NCBI RefSeq assembly: GCF_900143205.1
Contig: NZ_FRDH01000014.1
Span: forward strand, 16,528-80,527
Direction: 5' to 3'
Origin: Butyrivibrio hungatei DSM 14810
GTDB lineage: Bacteria > Bacillota > Clostridia > Lachnospirales > Lachnospiraceae
Length of the DNA stretch: 64,000 nucleotides
A program made the translations under genes and the position numbers. The notes beneath the pieces were generated by a model. That model was given only the letters and a program-made list of their open reading frames with translations. It did not search any database and was not told the origin of the DNA. Below, piece by piece: positions 61,579 through 64,000 of the stretch (positions are counted from its first letter, which is position 1; every line of letters begins with the position of its first letter).

Positions 61579-62390
61579 AACCCCTTACACTCCTGCAAAA
61601 TATAGTCGACTGAATTCATCGGGATAGAATCCGTCTTTTCTTCTATTTCAGGCGTATGATGGTATAGTTTTTCATGCACTCTTACAAGATGGGCCTTTTT
61701 GTTTACAAAGGCAATCTTTTCAAAAGGCCATCTGACTACAGTAGGGTAATCAAGTCCTACTCCAAGTTCCAAAATAAGTAACTTAGAATTAAGAGTATGT
61801 GTCAAAAATTTCTTGTACACATCCCAATTTTCCATATATGCCGTTTCATTATAGGCTATATTACTATACTCTTTTCGTTTCTGGTTCAGATACAATTCCT
61901 TGCCATCCTGAAATGGCTTAACAAAGGTCTTCGTATCATCAATTTTTCCGCCTATACTTATGATATCATGTATATCGGCAACAAGTTGCATAAATTCAAT
62001 AGATTTTTCTGAAAATATTAACGGATCATCAAGATCTGGTGTCTGTAAATACATCAGATTACCGCAAGGATACACGCTTTTAGCTGGATCAAAGCCGTAT
62101 AAAAGCGCATCCTGAAAGACTGTATCGCAAACAAGAAAATATTTCTTGTCTCCGACTAATTTTCTAAGAAGTCTATAAGCATCTTCAATTCGGGAATCAG
62201 AATTATAATATGCATATTCATATTCAACAACCGGTAAGAGCCACTTATGTTCTTCATCACTACATAGATTTAATAGCTGCTCATACCTTGGATCATTCCT
62301 TATTCCTCTTCTGACCCAATTCCATTCGTCACCAATTCCTATAACTATCTGGTCTGATGACTCTACCATTTCTACTAAAGATTTACTCAT
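61575..62390 (-). CDS. SIR2-like protein without a clear catalytic site
   Basis: A 271-residue Rossmann-type protein with QIVIGIGDEW near the start and LLILELGVGLDYPTVVRWPFEKI plus VRVHEKLYHHTPEI near the end, the layout of SIR2-family NAD-binding proteins. The canonical GAGxS and catalytic HG motifs are missing, so deacetylase activity is unlikely. The ATG at 62390 follows AGGTG by five bases. It overlaps the acidic protein gene by four bases, so both are made together. Confidence 0.6.
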   Translation of the reverse strand: MSKSLVEMVESSDQIVIGIGDEWNWVRRGIRNDPRYEQLLNLCSDEEHKWLLPVVEYEYAYYNSDSRIEDAYRLLRKLVGDKKYFLVCDTVFQDALLYGFDPAKSVYPCGNLMYLQTPDLDDPLIFSEKSIEFMQLVADIHDIISIGGKIDDTKTFVKPFQDGKELYLNQKRKEYSNIAYNETAYMENWDVYKKFLTHTLNSKLLILELGVGLDYPTVVRWPFEKIAFVNKKAHLVRVHEKLYHHTPEIEEKTDSIPMNSVDYILQECKGL

Positions 62391-62423
62391 TAAAACACCT
62401 ACCAATTATGCCAATATTAAAAT

Positions 62424-62481
62424 ACTCCCTTTGTCTTAACAGTCATTGAAAGCTAGTTTCCATAACTGAGGCAAAGGGAGT
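62424..62481 (-). terminator. Stem-loop terminator of cheV
   Basis: ACTCCCTTTG / CAAAGGGAGT arms (62424-62433, 62472-62481) with a 38-base loop and a T-rich tail on the minus strand, 16 bases after the cheV stop. Confidence 0.6.
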
Positions 62482-62496
62482 TAAAGTCAGTTAATA

Positions 62497-63402
62497 TCAG
62501 CTCGCATCCGAAGCATTAACAAGCTCATCTATTACGCTTACAAGATTTCCAATTTCTGGCTTAGACAACTGTCTATCTGCTCCTAAGGATTCACCCTTTC
62601 TTCTCATTTCTTCATTAACCAGTGATGAAAAGATAATAAGTGGAATATCCTTGGTAGCATCGTCGCTCTTTACGAGCTTTGTAAGTCTATGACCATCCAT
62701 GATAGGCATCTCAATATCAGTGATGATACACTTGATGTTATTGAGTTCGCCTCTATCTTTACAAGCCTTGATGTAATCGTACGCAAGCTTACCATTTTCA
62801 AAGTGTCTTACGTTATTATATCCAGCTTTATTTAAAGAATCTACAATAAGCTTATTAAGAAGCTGTGAATCTTCTGCAAGAACAATAGGAACTTCATTTC
62901 TAGGACGAGAGCCGATTTCTGCAAGAGCATCCATATTAAGACCAGTATTAGGATTGATATCTGATACGATTTTCTCAAAGTCGAGGATGATGATCAGCTG
63001 ATTCTCGAACTTGATGATACCAGTTGAGATACTCTCCTCAGCCTTTGAAATTGTAGCATTAGGTTTAATAATATCAGCCCATGATACTCTGTGGATACCA
63101 ACTACAGAATCTACATGGAATGCAATATCTAACTTGTTAAAGTTTGTGATAATGAAAAGTCCGCCTGGTTTAGAAGCGCCTCTCTGTAAGCAGTTTCTAA
63201 GGTCGATAGCAGTGATCATTGTATCACGCGGCATGAATATGCCTTCAATACTAGGATGAGCATTAGGAACAGGAGTAACCTCCTGATACACAATAATTTC
63301 TTTGATCTTGGCTACGTTGATACCATAGCAATGATCGTCAATCTTAAACTCAAGGACTTCTAATTCATTCGTTCCATTTTCAAGCAGAATCTTTGATTCC
63401 AT
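62497..63402 (-). CDS. cheV: Chemotaxis coupling protein CheV (CheW plus receiver)
   Basis: A 301-residue protein: residues 10-150 are a CheW-like domain (LEFKIDDHCYGINVAKIKEI), residues 172-295 a receiver domain with acidic pocket E177-D178, phosphoacceptor D229 (ITDIEMPIMDG) and K near LSKPE. It links chemoreceptors to CheA and is phosphorylated for adaptation. GAGGTGA precedes the ATG. No other che genes are nearby. Its presence implies motility. Confidence 0.93.
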   Translation of the reverse strand: MESKILLENGTNELEVLEFKIDDHCYGINVAKIKEIIVYQEVTPVPNAHPSIEGIFMPRDTMITAIDLRNCLQRGASKPGGLFIITNFNKLDIAFHVDSVVGIHRVSWADIIKPNATISKAEESISTGIIKFENQLIIILDFEKIVSDINPNTGLNMDALAEIGSRPRNEVPIVLAEDSQLLNKLIVDSLNKAGYNNVRHFENGKLAYDYIKACKDRGELNNIKCIITDIEMPIMDGHRLTKLVKSDDATKDIPLIIFSSLVNEEMRRKGESLGADRQLSKPEIGNLVSVIDELVNASDAS

Positions 63403-63498
63403 TCTCTCACCTCACGTAATAAGAAAATAATTTAACGATATCCCATTAGTATTAATACCGCAAAACCGATTAAAAATAATTATTGAATATCTTTCTTT

Positions 63499-63504
63499 AG
63501 TATA
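63499..63504 (-). promoter_or_regulatory. Extended -10 promoter of cheV
   Basis: TGC-TATACT on the minus strand, about 100 bases before the cheV ATG. The same extended box occurs at rqcH (32209). Confidence 0.5.
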
Positions 63505-63533
63505 GCATAATTTTCTGAAAATAAATATACAAA

Positions 63534-63564
63534 AACAAAAAAGACGGGCATTTGACCGTCTTTT
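63534..63564 (-). terminator. Terminator of the rRNA operon
   Basis: AAGACGG / CCGTCTT stem (63541-63547, 63556-63562) with a T run on the minus strand, about 140 bases after the 23S end. Confidence 0.8.
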
Positions 63565-63701
63565 AAGAATTCATTTATAAGTTTTTTATATTTCAAATTA
63601 TTAGTTCAAATTTGTATCTTCAAAACCGAACACTGATATCTAAATCCATTTTCTTCTATACTATTACTAGGTTCGGTATTACCTTACCAAGTACTCCTAG
63701 T

Positions 63702-64000
<299 letters not shown>

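Overview
The window reads as a chromosomal stretch of a low-GC anaerobic Firmicute, most likely a Lachnospiraceae member close to Butyrivibrio or Pseudobutyrivibrio. The basis is strong AGGAGG-type ribosome sites, the mix of CheV, RqcH (NFACT), a SpoVB-like flippase, tagaturonate reductase and glycogen synthase, and the Clostridia-like 3' end of a 23S rRNA. The species is inferred from gene content, not proven.

Bases 1 to about 28,870 form an accessory, visibly AT-rich defence region. It opens with the N-terminal part of a superfamily 1 helicase cut by the window edge, then a DUF4406-like enzyme, a small secreted Ser/Lys-rich protein, a DUF2130 coiled-coil protein and a DEDDh exonuclease. A divergent pair of WYL-domain regulators (4401-6774) faces a tail-to-tail run of twelve minus-strand genes (24766 down to 6818). 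In transcription order these are C5 methyltransferase, HNH endonuclease, Vsr-like nuclease, AIPR protein, Z1 ATPase, MORC-like GHKL ATPase, an unknown protein, a DUF6339-like protein, a second C5 methyltransferase, a DUF4420-like PD-(D/E)XK nuclease, a third C5 methyltransferase and a HEPN-ParB fusion. Upstream lie an AsnC-type regulator overlapping an RNA polymerase alpha-CTD-like protein, then a CBASS-like pair (CD-NTase with AGS-C sensor and S-NUDIX membrane protein) followed by a frameshifted DUF2971 remnant. Three near-identical 23-bp sites containing a TATAAT box precede the exonuclease, the DUF2130 leader and the AIPR gene, suggesting a shared control signal.

Bases 28,900 to 63,400 are mostly core genes: an ABC-F protein, UxaB, RqcH, an M42 peptidase, an Rpn-family nuclease, a CbiD-like/glycogen synthase/flippase operon, a three-gene envelope hydrolase and peptidase operon, an EAL phosphodiesterase, a CDF transporter, an HTH-fused adenine methyltransferase, DAHP synthase, aspartate aminotransferase, a XerD-like recombinase with altered catalytic residues, a DUF6020 membrane protein, LysA, Ung, HisF, HisH, a large acidic membrane protein, a SIR2-like protein and CheV. 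Bases 63,702-64,000 hold the 3' end of a 23S rRNA gene on the minus strand, followed by a terminator with no 5S gene between.

The most notable non-coding signals are a candidate 119-nt small RNA with three C-rich, Shine-Dalgarno-like-complementary segments (41186-41304), a perfect 24-bp palindrome (41086-41109), paired operators 60 bp apart at uxaB, and a structured leader before the DUF2130 gene.
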